A DNA stretch of 64,000 bases from Elymus sibiricus (taxonomy: Eukaryota; Streptophyta; Magnoliopsida; Poales; Poaceae), in assembly GCA_039707655.1 (NCBI GenBank), contig CM077666.1, forward strand, positions 399,733,886 to 399,797,885, read 5' to 3'. A program made the translations under genes and the position numbers. Of this stretch, positions 1 through 12,319 are shown one piece after another; within the stretch, counting starts at the first letter, position 1; each line of letters begins with the position of its first letter. Below the pieces are notes generated by a model, which had not been told where the DNA came from, made no database searches, and worked only from the letters and a program-made list of their open reading frames with translations.

Positions 1-122
1 GATAATAATTGTCTTACATGTCCCGGATAATTTCCAATTTAAAATGCCACATGCGGCAACGCCCGAAAGAACAGGGGCAAGAGAAGAAGAAAAAAAAAGA
101 GGAAGAAGGAAGTCACTGCTCT
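1..122. other. 3' flank of the coiled-coil ORF
   Basis: Short flank downstream of the minus-strand stop at 123-125. It contains a purine-rich run near 80-112. No separate gene is supported. Confidence 0.4.
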
Positions 123-692
123 CTACTTCTCGATGGATCGCTTGGCGAGGAGTTCTTCCAGCTCCTTCTTCACATCCTCATGACTTTGCTTGACAGCAGC
201 CATGGATTCCTCCACCTGCAGCTCGCGCTCGATGCGGAGCTTCTTCAAGTCATCCCCAAGTTCATGGACAACGGTTGTCAGCGTCATCCGCGAAGCAACG
301 CTCTTCTCATACAGCTCCCTCCAGCTGGCGGCCTCATCCTTCTGCTTGTCGAGCTCCTCGTGGAGCTTCGCATTGTAACCCATGAGTTTCACGACGAGGC
401 CGGTCGCCTTATCAACCGAGGCATCGCTAATCTCGAGCAGCTTCTCCAAGCCGGTGAGCAGCTCCTGCTGGTTAATTAGGCCAGCGAGAATGTCATCGTC
501 GCTGGCTAAGGACTTCAGCCCCGCTACCTCGTCGAGTTAGCCGACACGGCGAGAGCGCTTGTGAGAGCCCTCGCCTGCCCATGAGATCTCGTTCAGGGGC
601 CCCACGGCGCGGCAGGACATCTCTGCTGCGACTGCCGAGTTGCGACGGGACCTCTCTAGTATTTCTGCGGCCTTGGTCTTTGCTCCCTGATT
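123..692 (-). pseudogene. Coiled-coil protein ORF, main part (codons after the element A insertion)
   Basis: This is the larger part of a minus-strand ORF whose first 11 codons lie at 24629-24661, on the far side of element A. Taking out A and one copy of its TSD gives an uninterrupted frame of 201 codons including the stop, apart from one in-frame TAA at 537-539. The N-terminal third is basic, with clusters such as KRSRR. The rest (123-449) is rich in E, K, L and A with heptad-like spacing and should form a coiled coil. I see no catalytic motif and do not recognise the family. Low-copy host gene and TE-carried ORF are both possible. The in-frame stop and the split make it a pseudogene here. 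Confidence 0.6.
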
Positions 693-697
693 ATATG
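693..697. repeat. Left target-site duplication of element A (ATATG)
   Basis: ATATG at 693-697 is repeated at 24629-24633, directly outside the right end of element A. The 5-bp length is normal for LTR retrotransposons. Confidence 0.9.
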
Positions 698-946
698 TGA
701 TACGTCTCCAATGTATCTACAATTTATGAAGTATTCATGCCATGTTTATAACGATTTTATATGGTTTTGGTATGATTTGATTAGACTAACCCGGACTGAC
801 ACTGTTTTCAGCAGAACTACCGTGGTGTTGTTTTTTGTGCAGAAATAAAAGTTCTCGGAATTGGACGAAACTTTTTGACGATTTTTTTTGAACCAAAAGA
901 GACCCCCGAAGCTTCGTGGAAGGACCAGAAGCCTCACGAGGTGCTC
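698..946 (+). repeat. 5' LTR of element A, first segment
   Basis: It aligns with the start of the 3' LTR at 22989 onward, including the shared stretch AACCCGGACTGAC and the following region up to GAGGTGCTC, where element B interrupts it. The LTR resumes at 19304 after the second TGCTC copy. Confidence 0.9.
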
Positions 947-2466
947 TGATACGTCTCTGTCATATCTATAATTTTTGATTGTTTCATGCCAATATCCTAT
1001 AATTTCCACATACTTTTGGCAGCATTTTATATTGTTTTTTGGGACTAACATATAGATCCAGTGCCCAGTGCCAGTTCCTGTTTGTTGCATGTTTTTTGTT
1101 TCATAGAATATCCATATCAAACCAAGTCCAAATGCAATAAAATTGTACGGAGAATTATTTTGGAATATATGTGATTTTTGGGAGGTGGAATCAACGCAAG
1201 ATGGTGCTCGTGGGCCCCATGAGGCACCAGGGCGCGCCTGGAGGGGCCAGGCGCGCCGTGGTGCCTCGTGAGGCCCTCTTAGGTCGGTTGGTGCTATTCT
1301 TCGGGCACAAGGAAGCTAATATCTGTAAAAAATCGTGTTAAAATTTCAGCGCAATCGGAGTTATGGATCTCCGGGAATTTAATAAACGGTGAAAGGCCAG
1401 AAAACAGAAACGCGAAACAGAAGAGAACAGAGAGAGAGATCCAATCTCGGAGGGGCTCCTGCCCCTCCGCCGCCATGGCAGCCATGGACCAGAGGGGGAA
1501 CTCTCCTCCCATCTAGGGGGAGGCCAAGGAAGAAGAAGAAGGAGGGGGGCTCTCTCCCACTCTCTCCCGGTGGCGCCGGAACGCCGTCGGGGCAATTATC
1601 GTGACGGCGATCTACACCAACAACTTCGCCGCCATCACCACCAACTCTCTCCCCCTCTATGCAGTGGTGTAACACCTCTTCTCCCCGCTGTAATCTCTAC
1701 TTAAACATGGTGCTTAATTCTACATATTATTATCCAATGATTTGTGGCCATCCTATGATGTTTGAGTAGATTCGTTTTGTCCTATCGGTTGATTGATGAT
1801 CGTGATTGGTTTGAGTTGTATGTTTTATTTTGGTGCTGTCCTATGGTGCCCTCCATGTCGCGCAAGCGTGAGGGATTCCCGCTGTAGGGTTTGCAATACG
1901 TTCATAATTCTCTTATAGTGGGCGGCTAGAGTGACAGAAGCTTACACCCGAGTAAGGGGGTTGTTGCGTATGGGAGTAAAGAGAACTTGTTACTTAATGC
2001 TATGGTTGGGTTTTACCTTAATGATCTTTGGTAGTTGCGGATGCTTGCTAGAGTTCCAATCATAAGTGCATATGATCCAAGTATGGAAAGTATGTTAGCT
2101 CATGCCTCTCCCTCATATAAAATTGCAATAATGATTACCGGTCTAGTTATCGATTGCCTATGGACAAATCTTTCTCTTGTGTTACAAAAGCTATCTACTA
2201 AACAACTAACTTCTATTATCTTGCAAATTACTCATAGTTTTATTTCCTCTTAGTACTTCTAGTTTTATTCTTGCAAACCTATCCTATCACCTACAAAATA
2301 GTTTCACACTTGTTCTAGGTAAAGCGAACGTTAAGCGAGCGTAGAGTTGTATCGGTGGTTGATAGAACTTGAAGGGAATATTAATTCTACCTTTAGCTCC
2401 TCGTTGGGTTCGACACTCTTATTTATCGAAAAAGCTACAATTGATCCCTATACTTGTGGGTTATCA
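947..2466 (+). repeat. 5' LTR of element B
   Basis: It begins TGATACGTCTCTGTC, ends TGTGGGTTATCA, and aligns over its length with the split 3' LTR (7010-7782 and 18549-19298). Several ORFs fall inside it, such as those on the minus strand at 1294-1675, but they are GC-rich LTR sequence rather than genes. Confidence 0.9.
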
Positions 2467-2477
2467 AGACCTTTTTC

Positions 2478-2495
2478 TGGCGCCGTTGCCGGGGA
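2478..2495 (+). promoter_or_regulatory. Primer-binding site of element B, complementary to tRNA-Asp
   Basis: TGGCGCCGTTGCCGGGGA is an exact 18-base complement of the plant tRNA-Asp(GTC) 3' end including CCA. It lies 11 bp after the 5' LTR end, where reverse transcription is primed. Confidence 0.92.
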
Positions 2496-2590
2496 GCAAT
2501 AGCGTGGGGTTGATATTCTCGTGTGTGCTTGTTTGCTTTATCACTAAGTAGATTTTATTTTCTGTTCTAAGTTGTTTTATATCTTTAGTT

Positions 2591-3941
2591 ATGGACATGG
2601 AACACGAAACACCAAAAAAAAATAGTTGTACTTGCTACTCATGGAGATGGGGAACCTCCTAAAACCCTCGATGCTCGTTATGTGGAAAACATTAAATACT
2701 ACTTTGATAATCCTGATAAAACTCCATTCAACTTGATAATGGGAGTTACTTTGGATCAACGGGAATACATTAGGGATTATCGCTTGTCTCAAAAAGGGAA
2801 ACTCTTATGGGATCAAAATTATTATTTGCATTGGTATGCTCGGAATTTATGCTTGAGATATGATTATACTTGCTGCTCTAGGATGAAAGCTCCACACCTT
2901 CCCTTTTCATGTGAATTTAATGATAATGAAACCTTGGCTTCTTATGCTAATGGTATATATGATTACTATGATGTGGAACAAATATAAGAATTTGTTGCTT
3001 TTAAGGGTGCTTATAAAATTGAATCTTTATTTGAAAAGTATAAAAATTATGATGATGCTGTTTACCGATCTAAATTTTTTGCTATACTTAAATATTGCTA
3101 TGAGAATTATGAATACAATGCCTATATTGATCAATTTATTGAGAAAGTCTCTGCTGTCCGAGAAGAGACTAATATTTTGCAGGAATCTATGGAAGAAGAA
3201 ATTGATGACACTGTGAGCTCATTAGATGAAAAAGATGACGAGGAGAGCGAAGAACAAAAGGAGGAAGATCGGATTGATCACCCGTGCCCACCTTCTGATG
3301 AGAGTAACTCTTTATCTCATACATTGTTTAATTTCCCTTCGTGCTTACCAAAGGATGAATGATGTGATAATTGCTATGATCCCTTGGATTCGCTTGAAAT
3401 ATCCCTATTTGATGAAATTGATGCTTGCTATGCTTGTGGCCATGATGCCAATTTGAATGATGCTTATGGAGATGAACTTGCTATAATTCCTTATGTTAAG
3501 AATGAAATTGTTGCCATTGCACCCACACATGATAGTCCTATTATCTTTTTGAATTCTCCCAACTACACTATATCGGAGAAGTTTGCACTTATTAAGGATT
3601 ATATTGATGGGTTGCGTTTTACTACTACACATGATGATTTTGATGTATATAATATGCATGTGCTTGCTTCTCCTACTTGCAATTATTATGAGAGAGGAAC
3701 TACATCTCCGCCTCTCTATGTTTCCAATACGATAAAATTGCAAGAAACTGTTTATACTATGCATTGGCCTTTACTTGATGTGCATGAATTATTCTTTTAT
3801 GACATGCCGATGCATAGGAAGAGAGATAGACTTCGTCATTGCATGATATATTTTGCTTGGTGCTCACAACTAAATTACAAATCATTGTTAATTAAAATTG
3901 GCTTTGATATACCTTGGGATCCGGGTGGATCAATTACTTGA
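2591..3941 (+). pseudogene. Internal ORF of element B, unknown function, three disruptions
   Basis: An ATG at 2591 opens a short frame that breaks at a run of nine A (2614-2622). The frame from there to 3941 reads as one protein of about 440 codons, with in-frame stops at 2985-2987 and 3360-3362. The product is rich in D, E, Y and N. An acidic coiled-coil-like stretch falls near 3180-3270, and paired Cys residues occur near 3425-3440. I do not recognise a domain. It could be a divergent gag-like or accessory protein of this non-autonomous family. Both stops and the homopolymer slip show that it is no longer functional. Confidence 0.65.
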
Positions 3942-4741
3942 GCACTATATGCCTAGCTTAATGGCTTTAAAGAAAGCGCTGCCAGGGAGACAACCCGGAA
4001 GTTTTAGAGAGTCATTTATTTCTGTTGAGTGCTTTTATAAAGTTTAAAAACAAAAAAATATAGAGGGGAACCTAAAACTTTTTCAAAAAGAAAAGTGAAA
4101 GTAAGAAAGTTGAGCACCGTTGAAGTGGGGGAGCTCCTTGAACTTTGTTCATGCCCATGGAAACTTTGCAAATCTTGAATTATAGAAAATTTTCAACAAA
4201 AATAATTATCCCCTTGTACAAATCCATTGTATTATAAAAATAATGTGCCAAGAATTACCGTTAGGATGTTTAAATTGCTTGTTTGGTGTGTGCGGTGCAA
4301 AAATAGAAACTTTTGCTGTGGTGCATGAATTTACATTTTTTACTGGAATGTGCAAAAATTCTGAAATTTTTACACAGTACTTCTATGCAATTTTTTTATT
4401 TTTTCATAATGTTTCAGAATTTTTGGAGTTACAGAAGTATGGTCAATGTTCAGATTACTACAGACTGTTCTGTTTTTGACAAATTCTGTTTTTGATGCAT
4501 TGTTTTGCTTGTTTTGATGAAACTATGGATTGTATCGGAAGGTATAAGCCGTGGAGAAGTTAGAATACAGTAGGTATAATGCAAAATATGAATGGGTTTG
4601 CAACAGTACTTAAAGTAGTGATTTGCTTTATTATACTAACGGATCTCACGAAGGTTTTGTTAAGTTTTGTGTGGATGAAGTGTTCAAAGATCAAGGAGGT
4701 ATTGATATGAGAAGAATGAGGAGAGGCAAGAGCTCAAGCCT

Positions 4742-4820
4742 GGGGATGCCTAAGGCACCCCAAGTAAATATTCAAGGAGACTCAAGCATCTAAGCTTGGG
4801 AATGCCCCGGAAGGCATCCC
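4742..4820 (+). repeat. Twin hairpin motif in element B internal region
   Basis: Two short imperfect inverted repeats, at 4742-4761 and 4798-4820, each pair GGGATGCC-like and GGCATCCC-like arms. The same pair, in the same order, is in element A at 21136-21154 and 21193-21214. Conservation between two otherwise different internal regions suggests an RNA role such as packaging or dimerisation. That role is inference. Confidence 0.55.
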
Positions 4821-6107
4821 ATCTTTATTCAACAATTATCGGTATGTCTCGGTTTTTGTTTTGTTCACATGATATGCGTAAATTCTTGGAGCGTCGTGTG
4901 CCTTTTATTTTTCTTTTAGTAATGCACCATGCTGGTATGAGATATTCCTTGGTTGATTTATAGAATGCTCTTTGCACTTCACTTATATCTTTTGAGTATG
5001 GCTTTATAGAATGCTTCATGTGCTTCACTTATATCATTTGAAGTTTGGATGCTTGTTTCTCTTCATATAGAAAACCATTATTTGTAGAATTCTCTTTTGC
5101 TTCACTTATATTTATTAGAGTGTGGTCTTTTATAGAAAGAATTAAACTCTCTTGCTTCACTTATATCTATTTAGAGAGTCAACAGGAATTGGTCATTCAC
5201 ATGGTTAGTCATAAAATCCTACATAAAACTTGTAGATCACTGAATATGATATGTTTGATTCCTTGCAATAGTTTTGCGATATAGAGATGGTAATATGTGG
5301 GAGGTAGTAGTGAATGATTGTGGTTTAGTAAGAATATTGGTGTTAAGGTTTGTGATTCCCGAAGCATGCACGTATAGTCTCTCGTTATGCTAAGAAGTTG
5401 GAGCATGATTTATTATTGATTGTCTTCCTTATGAGTGGCGGTCGGGGACAAGCGATGGTCTTTTCCTACCAATCTATCCCCCTAGGGGCATGCGTAGTGG
5501 TACTTTGATTTCAGGGCTAATAAACTTTCGCAATAAGTATGTGAGTTCTTTATGACTAATGTGAGTCCATGGATTATACGCACTCTCACCCTTCCGCATA
5601 TTGCTAGCCTCTTCGGTACCGTGCATTGCCCTTTATCATCACGAGAGTTGGTGCAAACTTCGCCGGTGCATCCAAACCCCGTGATATGATACGCTCTATC
5701 ACACATAAGCCTTCTTATATCTTCCTCAAAACAGCCACCATACCTACCTATTATGGCATTTCCATAACCATTCCGAGATATATTGCCATGCAACTTCCAT
5801 CATCATCATATACATGACTTGAGCATTCATTGTCATATTACTTTGCATGATCATATAGCTGACATAGTACTTGTGGCTTAGCCACCGTTCATCATTATCA
5901 TACATGTTACGCTAGCATCATTGCACATCCTGGTACACCACCAGAGGCATTCACATAGAGTCATATTTTGTTCTAGTATCGAGTTGTAATTTTGAGTTGT
6001 AAGTAAATAGAAGTGTGATGATCATCATATCCATTATTAGAGCATTGTCCCAGTGAGGAAAGGATGATGGAGACCATGATTCCCCCACAAGTCGGGATGA
6101 GAGTTCG

Positions 6108-6235
6108 GACAAAATAAAAAAAGAAAAAAAGAAAAAAAAAGAGGCCAAAAAGAGCCCAAGAAAAAAAAGGAAAAAAATAAAAAAAGAGAAAACAAAAAAA
6201 AATGAAAAAGAGAGAAAAAGAGAGAAAGGGCAATG
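6108..6235 (+). repeat. Purine-rich low-complexity tract in element B
   Basis: About 130 bp of almost pure A and G, with runs of A broken by G. It produces long Phe-rich antisense ORFs (minus strand 5951-6264), which are artefacts of composition. Confidence 0.8.
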
Positions 6236-7009
6236 TTACTATCCTTTCCACACTTGTGCTTCAAAGTAGCACCATGTTTTTCATATAGAAAGTCTCCTAT
6301 GTTGTCACTTTCATATACTAGTAGGAATTTTTCATTATAGAACTTGGCTTGTATATTCCGATGATGGGCTTCCTCAAATGCCCGAGGTTTTCATGAGCAA
6401 GCAAGTTGGATGCACACCCACTTAGTTTTCATGTTGAGCTTTCATACACTTATGGCTCTTAGTGCATCCGTTGCATGGCAATCCCTACTCCTCGCATTGA
6501 CATCAATTGATGGGCATCTCCATAGCCCGTTAATTAGCCGCGTTGATGTGAGATTTTCTTCCTTTTTTGTCTTCTCCATATTTACCCCTATCATCATACT
6601 CTATTCCACCCACAGTGCTATGTCCATGGCTTGCGCTCATGTATTGCGTGGGGGTTGAAAAAGCTGAAGCGCGTTAAAAAGTATGAACCAATTACTTGGC
6701 TGACACCGGGGTTGTGCATGATATATATTTTGTGTTAAGAAGATGGAGCATGACAAGGCTATATGATTTTGTAGGGATAGCGTTCTTTAGCATTTTTATT
6801 CTGAAAGGCATGATTGTTTGTTGGGATGCCTGAGTATTGATGTCTTTATATCAAATTATAGACTATTGCTTTCAATCACTCGTGTCTTAATATTCATGCC
6901 ATGATTAAATTATATGATCAAGATTATGCTAGGTGGCATTCCACATCAAAAATTATCTTTTTTATCATTTACCTACTCAAGGACGAGTAGGAATTAAGCT
7001 TGGCGATGC

Positions 7010-7782
7010 TGATACTTCTCCGTCGTATCTATATTTTTTGATTGTTTCATGCCAATATCCTATAATTTCCACATACTTTTGGCAACATTTTATATTGTTT
7101 TTTGGGACTAACATATTGATCCAGTGCCCAGTGCCAGTTCCTGTTTCTTGCATATTTTTTATTTCACAGAATATCCATATCAAACAAAGTCCAAATGCAA
7201 TAAAATTTTACGGAGAATTATTTTGGAATATATGTGATTTTTGGGAGGTGGAATCAATGCAAGACGGTGCTCGTGGGCCCCACAAGGCACCAGGGCGCGC
7301 CTGGGGGGCCAAGTGCGCCGTGGTGCCTCGTGAAGCCCTCGTAGGTTGGTTGCTGCTATTCTTCGGGCACAAGGAAGCTAATATCCGGAAAAAAAATCAT
7401 GTTAAAATTTCAGCGCAATCAGAGTTATGGATCTCCGGGAATTTAAGAAACGGTGAAAGGCCAGAAAACAGAATTGCGAAAGAGAAGAGAACAGAGAGAG
7501 AGATCCAATCTCGGAGGGGCTCCTGCCCCTCCGCCGCCGTGGCAGCCATGGACCAGAGGGGGAACTCTCCTCCCATCTAGGGGGGAGGCCAAGGAAGAAG
7601 AAGAAGGAGTGGGGCTCTCTCCCCCTCTCTCCCGGTGGCGCCGGAACGCCGCCGGGGCAATTATCGTGACGGCGATCTACACCAACAACTTCGCCGCCGT
7701 CACCACCAACTCTCTCCCCCTCTATGCAGTGGTGTAACACCTCTTCTCCCCGCTGTAATCTCTACTTAAACATGGTGCTTAA
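7010..7782 (+). repeat. 3' LTR of element B, first segment
   Basis: It starts TGATACTTCTCC and matches the first half of the 5' LTR, then is interrupted by element C after CTTAA (7778-7782). The second segment resumes at 18549. Confidence 0.9.
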
Positions 7783-9675
7783 TGTAGGACATGTGCCCTA
7801 GAGGCAATAATAAATGTTATTATTTATCTCCATGTTCCTAATTAGGTTTATATTCCGTGCTATAACTGCTATGGTTCTCGAGTCTGCAATAACCACGAGG
7901 CTCGGAGGAAGACTCATATGCACGTGCGGAATAATAAACGGTAAAATGTATTCCTAGTCTGGCCACTAAGACTAGCTCAAGTGTTGCATGATGGTTCTGT
8001 TTTCCTGATCATGGGCATGACTATGCCGGCAATTTTGAGGGCACAATGTTAGGAGAACACTTGTGTTGAATCGACCCGATTGATGTTATGCTATGAGATA
8101 CATTCATCACAAGTTAATGGTTAATAACATAGAGACAGTTTACATTTGCATAATTCCTCAGACCATGAGAGTATCGAGTTTCTTCATGCTTGATTCATGA
8201 ACTTTGGGGTTTGTTAAACGTCATCCGTAGCTCGGTGGCTATTACGGCGGCTTACGGGTTCATGGGAAAGTATGGCAAGGGACTTGATAGCTCAAGATTG
8301 GGATTTGCTCCTCCGACGATGGAGAGATATCTCTGGGCCCTCTCGGTGTTACGGTATCCATCATCGTCTAGCCAGACACAATGTGATTTGATCACAGGGA
8401 TGTCGGAACACGGGAACGAGAAAAGAGAACAAACCCGGTAACAAGGTAACTGGCATTGTGGACAAGTGTTGATCCACAGGGATGCCGATAAATCTCACCT
8501 CGGGTGTTTGTAACATATCGCGAAGCAACAGGAATAGCACACGGCAACTGGAGGTTCACTCGAATATTTATTCGTGTGGGTATAGGGGTCAATATGGGTG
8601 TCCACGGCTCCGATGTTGATCATTGATCGGAAAGTGTTCCGGGTCATGTCTATACTTCACCGAACCTATAGGGTCACATGCTTAAGGGTCATCTATCTGC
8701 TGAATACTAGACAGGGAGTCTGAGAGAAAGTCACCGGAAAAGTTTCGGAGACAACGGAAACGTTCCGGAGAGAACACCGGAATAGTTTCGATAAAACTGA
8801 AAAGTTGTTTTGGAGTATACCATTAAGTCAAATTGGTTTCGGCACACGCCTGGAAATTCTGGGAGGGTGCCAGAATTGTTCTGGGAACTTCTGGGATTTT
8901 TCAGAGAAAAAACCCAGAAATATTCCGGAGTTGCCGGAACCGCTTTGGTTGCTTTTCGCAGATGAAAATCACTAATCCGGAATTGTTTCGGAACGCGTCC
9001 AAAATTATTTTAGTGTGTACTGGAATTATTCTTGGAGAAGCCACCTTGAGGGCCTTTTGGTATTTTCCCCTATTGGCTTCTTGGAGAAGCCACCCTTGTG
9101 CTTGGCCTATAAATAGGGGTGGAGGGGGCTGCCCAAACACACTCACTCTCTCATACACAATGCCATGCAATGATCTGGCTTCTTCTCTCCCTCCCACGAA
9201 AAGAGTTTTGTAGAGCCGAAAGTCTGTCTGGGTTTCGGTGGGAACTAGTTCTGGACGGCGAAGCCCAGCCGGATAGATGACACCGTATGTGTGCAACCCC
9301 GTAGAGAGGTCATAGGTTCGATCTTTTTGCCTGAGGGGTTGTTCCAGGGTGCCTCCCGAAGGGCTGTCCGAGTGACCGTCCGAGTTTTGAGGGTCCTCCC
9401 GAAGGGCTGTCCGTGACACCATCCGGGGGACTATCCGACCGCCTCCCGAAGGGTTGTCCGAGGGACTGTCCGGGGGCAGACGAGGGAGTACATCCTCGCA
9501 GTTGGGAGGTTGTAAATCCTAGCTGCGGGGATCTGCACCGACGATCTACATCGACTCTACTTCCGCTGCGCTACGAGTCGGTAATGATCAGATCAAACCC
9601 TGTATGTATCTCCATAGTGTTCCTGGGCCTGGTCGCAGTTCCGGAAATTTTTGTTTTCTGCTGCGTTCCCCTACA
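7783..9675 (+). repeat. 5' LTR of element C
   Basis: It aligns with the 3' LTR from 14971 and, reversed, with the LTRs of element E and solo LTR F. A promoter-like TATA motif sits at 9106-9117. Three copies of a short motif, CCTCCCGAAGGGCTGTCCG, occur at 9352-9370, 9395-9413 and 9442-9460 (one base changed in the last). Confidence 0.88.
9106..9117 (+). promoter_or_regulatory. TATA box of the element C 5' LTR
   Basis: CCTATAAATAGG is a strong plant TATA motif in the expected part of the LTR. The same motif recurs in the 3' LTR near 16378, where the solo LTR D insertion cuts directly after it, and in reverse in elements E and F. Confidence 0.65.
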
Positions 9676-9676
9676 A

Positions 9677-9690
9677 TGGCATCATGAGCC
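9677..9690 (+). promoter_or_regulatory. Primer-binding site of element C (initiator tRNA-Met type)
   Basis: TGGCATCATGAGCC follows the 5' LTR end directly and resembles the usual copia site TGGTATCAGAGCC, which pairs with initiator tRNA-Met. It carries a substitution and a one-base insertion relative to that form. Confidence 0.7.
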
Positions 9691-11910
9691 ATGCTATGCG
9701 TAGATGCAGGTTACGATCTAGAATACATAGAGATGTATGGGTGTTGCATAATATAATTTTATAGTAGATGAGATCTATTGCTAAAAATTATTTATGCGGG
9801 TAGCAGATGAAATATATTACCCGATGTTCTTGTTGCTTCCCTGGAATTTGCGTATTTCTGACCTTGATAACGGTATGGTGGAATTTCAATGTTTTGGCAA
9901 TCCGCGATCCTGATTGATCAACGAAGTGCTAACAGTTCGTTGAATTCCACCGTAGTTAAAAGAAAGATGAAATTTCACAGACAAAAGGGCAATGCAGATA
10001 TGATCTGCACGGGGGTCATGCGTATGGCGAAGTTCAGTATGGGGCTCGAGATTTTATTATCTCGTGTTTCATACACCCCGCAAAGTTAATCTAGCGACTT
10101 GAATAATCATATTTGATGATGGACGTTGGTAGCTTCAGTTTGTTTTGAAACCTTAGAAGCCACATAAAATAAAATTTTGCATAAACTGATTAAAGGCGTC
10201 TAACTTGGTTTTGCAGGATGTGCATGTGATGTGGTATAGCAGTGCTCATATTAATTTGATTATGTATGAGATGACTATATAATGTAAGTTAACATGACAT
10301 GCGTGTCATGATTCAGCACGATGGCTGGAGACATATGATTTTCACTTTAATGACCTGCGTGTCAACCTTAAATAATGCACTTATTTTATTTTCTATAGAG
10401 ATAGCAATATTATCTGGTGCATCAACAAGGTGGTGAAAAACTTCGCGAAGGTGAACACCGACGCGAATGCCGAAGACGAAGAAATTAAAGACTTCTCCGT
10501 CAGAAAGGGCTATACCATATCATGCTATTATGAATTGCCTGAGATGTTTATCCCTTATGATGCGCCCTTTTTGATTGTGCGGTAGTCGCTTTTATTAGGG
10601 TGATCTCTCACAAAAATATCAAGTAGACAGTGTTCTCCCAAGTGTAGCACCGTCACAGCATCTTTCCATTCGGGGTGCACCATGGATGCATGGGTACGAA
10701 CGATTGTACGGGTGTAAGGCGGGTAAGGTCAGACCTCGCAGCGAGATCACTTGGTTGTCTTGACGTTCATGGCAGGATCGTCCTGAGCTCGGAACACACG
10801 CATCGAAAGATGAACAAGAGTCACATAGAGATGTGATCGGCAAGTTGGCCTACCGATTAAAATTCCCGTCATGAGATGATGATTCTATGGTGATGAATTG
10901 AGATATGGATCTTGTATCACACACAATCAATTATGAGAGATATTGGTTTGAGTGGGAGCGCACTGTAGAATTAACTCGTTTAATTCTCAGTGCAATTAAT
11001 TATGAACACTGTCTAAGTGTGATTTGTATAATAGTTGTAGAATAATTGCTCGCGTTTCCACCTTCCCTATTAAAATTGAATAGCTGTTAAATATCTAGTT
11101 AGAACTTTACGGTTGGTAACGTAATGTGAGGATTGTCCTCAAGAGTGCCGAGAAGGACTTTGTCCTATCGCCTGCTTTTGGTATTCTCCCGCTAATGCTA
11201 TGGATGATGTGACTCTCGTCCTTCGATCCAAAAGCTAAAATTCCGTTACGGTCAAGTGCAATATGTTTGCTTCCATGAGACCCGAACTTCAAAAGTTTGG
11301 GATAGTTATGTGATATTCATGGAACTGAAAATTATTTTCAGAGACAGACAAAGGCTAAAAGATATGAGATATCCAAAGCAATGTTTGTTTGCAAAGTATT
11401 AGTAAAGTGTTTACTGGGCATTTGGCTGATAAGAGAGGGATCCCGAAGAACGCCGGTCATATGATGATGGTGAATAAAACAACAACTTAAAGAGAAAGGA
11501 AGTGTCCAAAGGGTGTTAGTGTGACTTACACGCCTAGGAAGTCCGGGGCTAATGCCACTCTTTAAATTGGGTGCTTCTTCTGAGAGTAGGAGAAATACTG
11601 AAAGTTAAACTGTTAGAAGTATAAAGGCAAAATGAGAGAAGACTGGAATATCCAGCTCATTTATGAATGTCATACAAGTTATTGATGTATAGAAGGCTGG
11701 TCAAAGATATAATTCTTGGGAATTATGATTAAACATGTTAATCACTAATTCTTGGGTATTGTGAGTTGATCACAAAGATACCTGCTCGATTGCATTCTGT
11801 TGCGACTCGGTGCAAGAACTACTATGGCCTAAAAGACTTGCCGGGAGTGAGGTTTAGATACGCGCTGGGAACATAGTAAATGTTACTATACCTTCCATCG
11901 GTGTATTACC

Positions 11911-12270
11911 CTCTGTATTTACTTTCATAATTCATTTAGAGTTTTATACACTCTAGCCCATTGCATAAGGTGTCTTGCAAGAAGGTTGTTCATAAGAGAA
12001 CTTTTGATGTTCGGTGTTATGAATAACATAAGGGCCATACTTTCATTATGAATGAGAAGTATGTTATGAATATTGACAATAATACATTACCTCTGTATTT
12101 ACTTTCATAATTCATTTTAGAGTTTTATACACTCTAGCCTATTTGCATAAATGTTTGTTGCAAGAGTGTTGTTCATAAAAGAACAATTGTTGTTCAGTAT
12201 TATGAATAACATAAGGGCCATACTTCCATGATGGATGAGATGTATGTTATGAATATTGATAATAATATAA
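11911..12270 (+). repeat. 180-bp tandem duplication inside element C
   Basis: Two copies about 180 bp apart both begin CTCTGTATTTACTTTCATAA (11911 and 12091). They are diverged by substitutions and small indels. The sister element E has a single copy (about 59880-60060, reversed), so the duplication belongs to this lineage. Confidence 0.75.
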
Positions 12271-12319
12271 TACATTCATGACACTGACGCTAAATGTCGC
12301 AAGACTAAAAGAATACCAC

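Noticed and set aside
2478..2495. tRNA-Asp-like sequence as a possible tRNA gene
   Set aside because: Only the 18 bases complementary to the tRNA 3' end are present, placed as a primer-binding site.
5951..6264. Phe-rich minus-strand ORFs
   Set aside because: Produced by the purine-rich tract of element B.
11107..11292. 61-codon antisense ORF in element C, also present in element E (60674-60859)
   Set aside because: Shared because the two elements are homologous; no start context or motif to support a protein.
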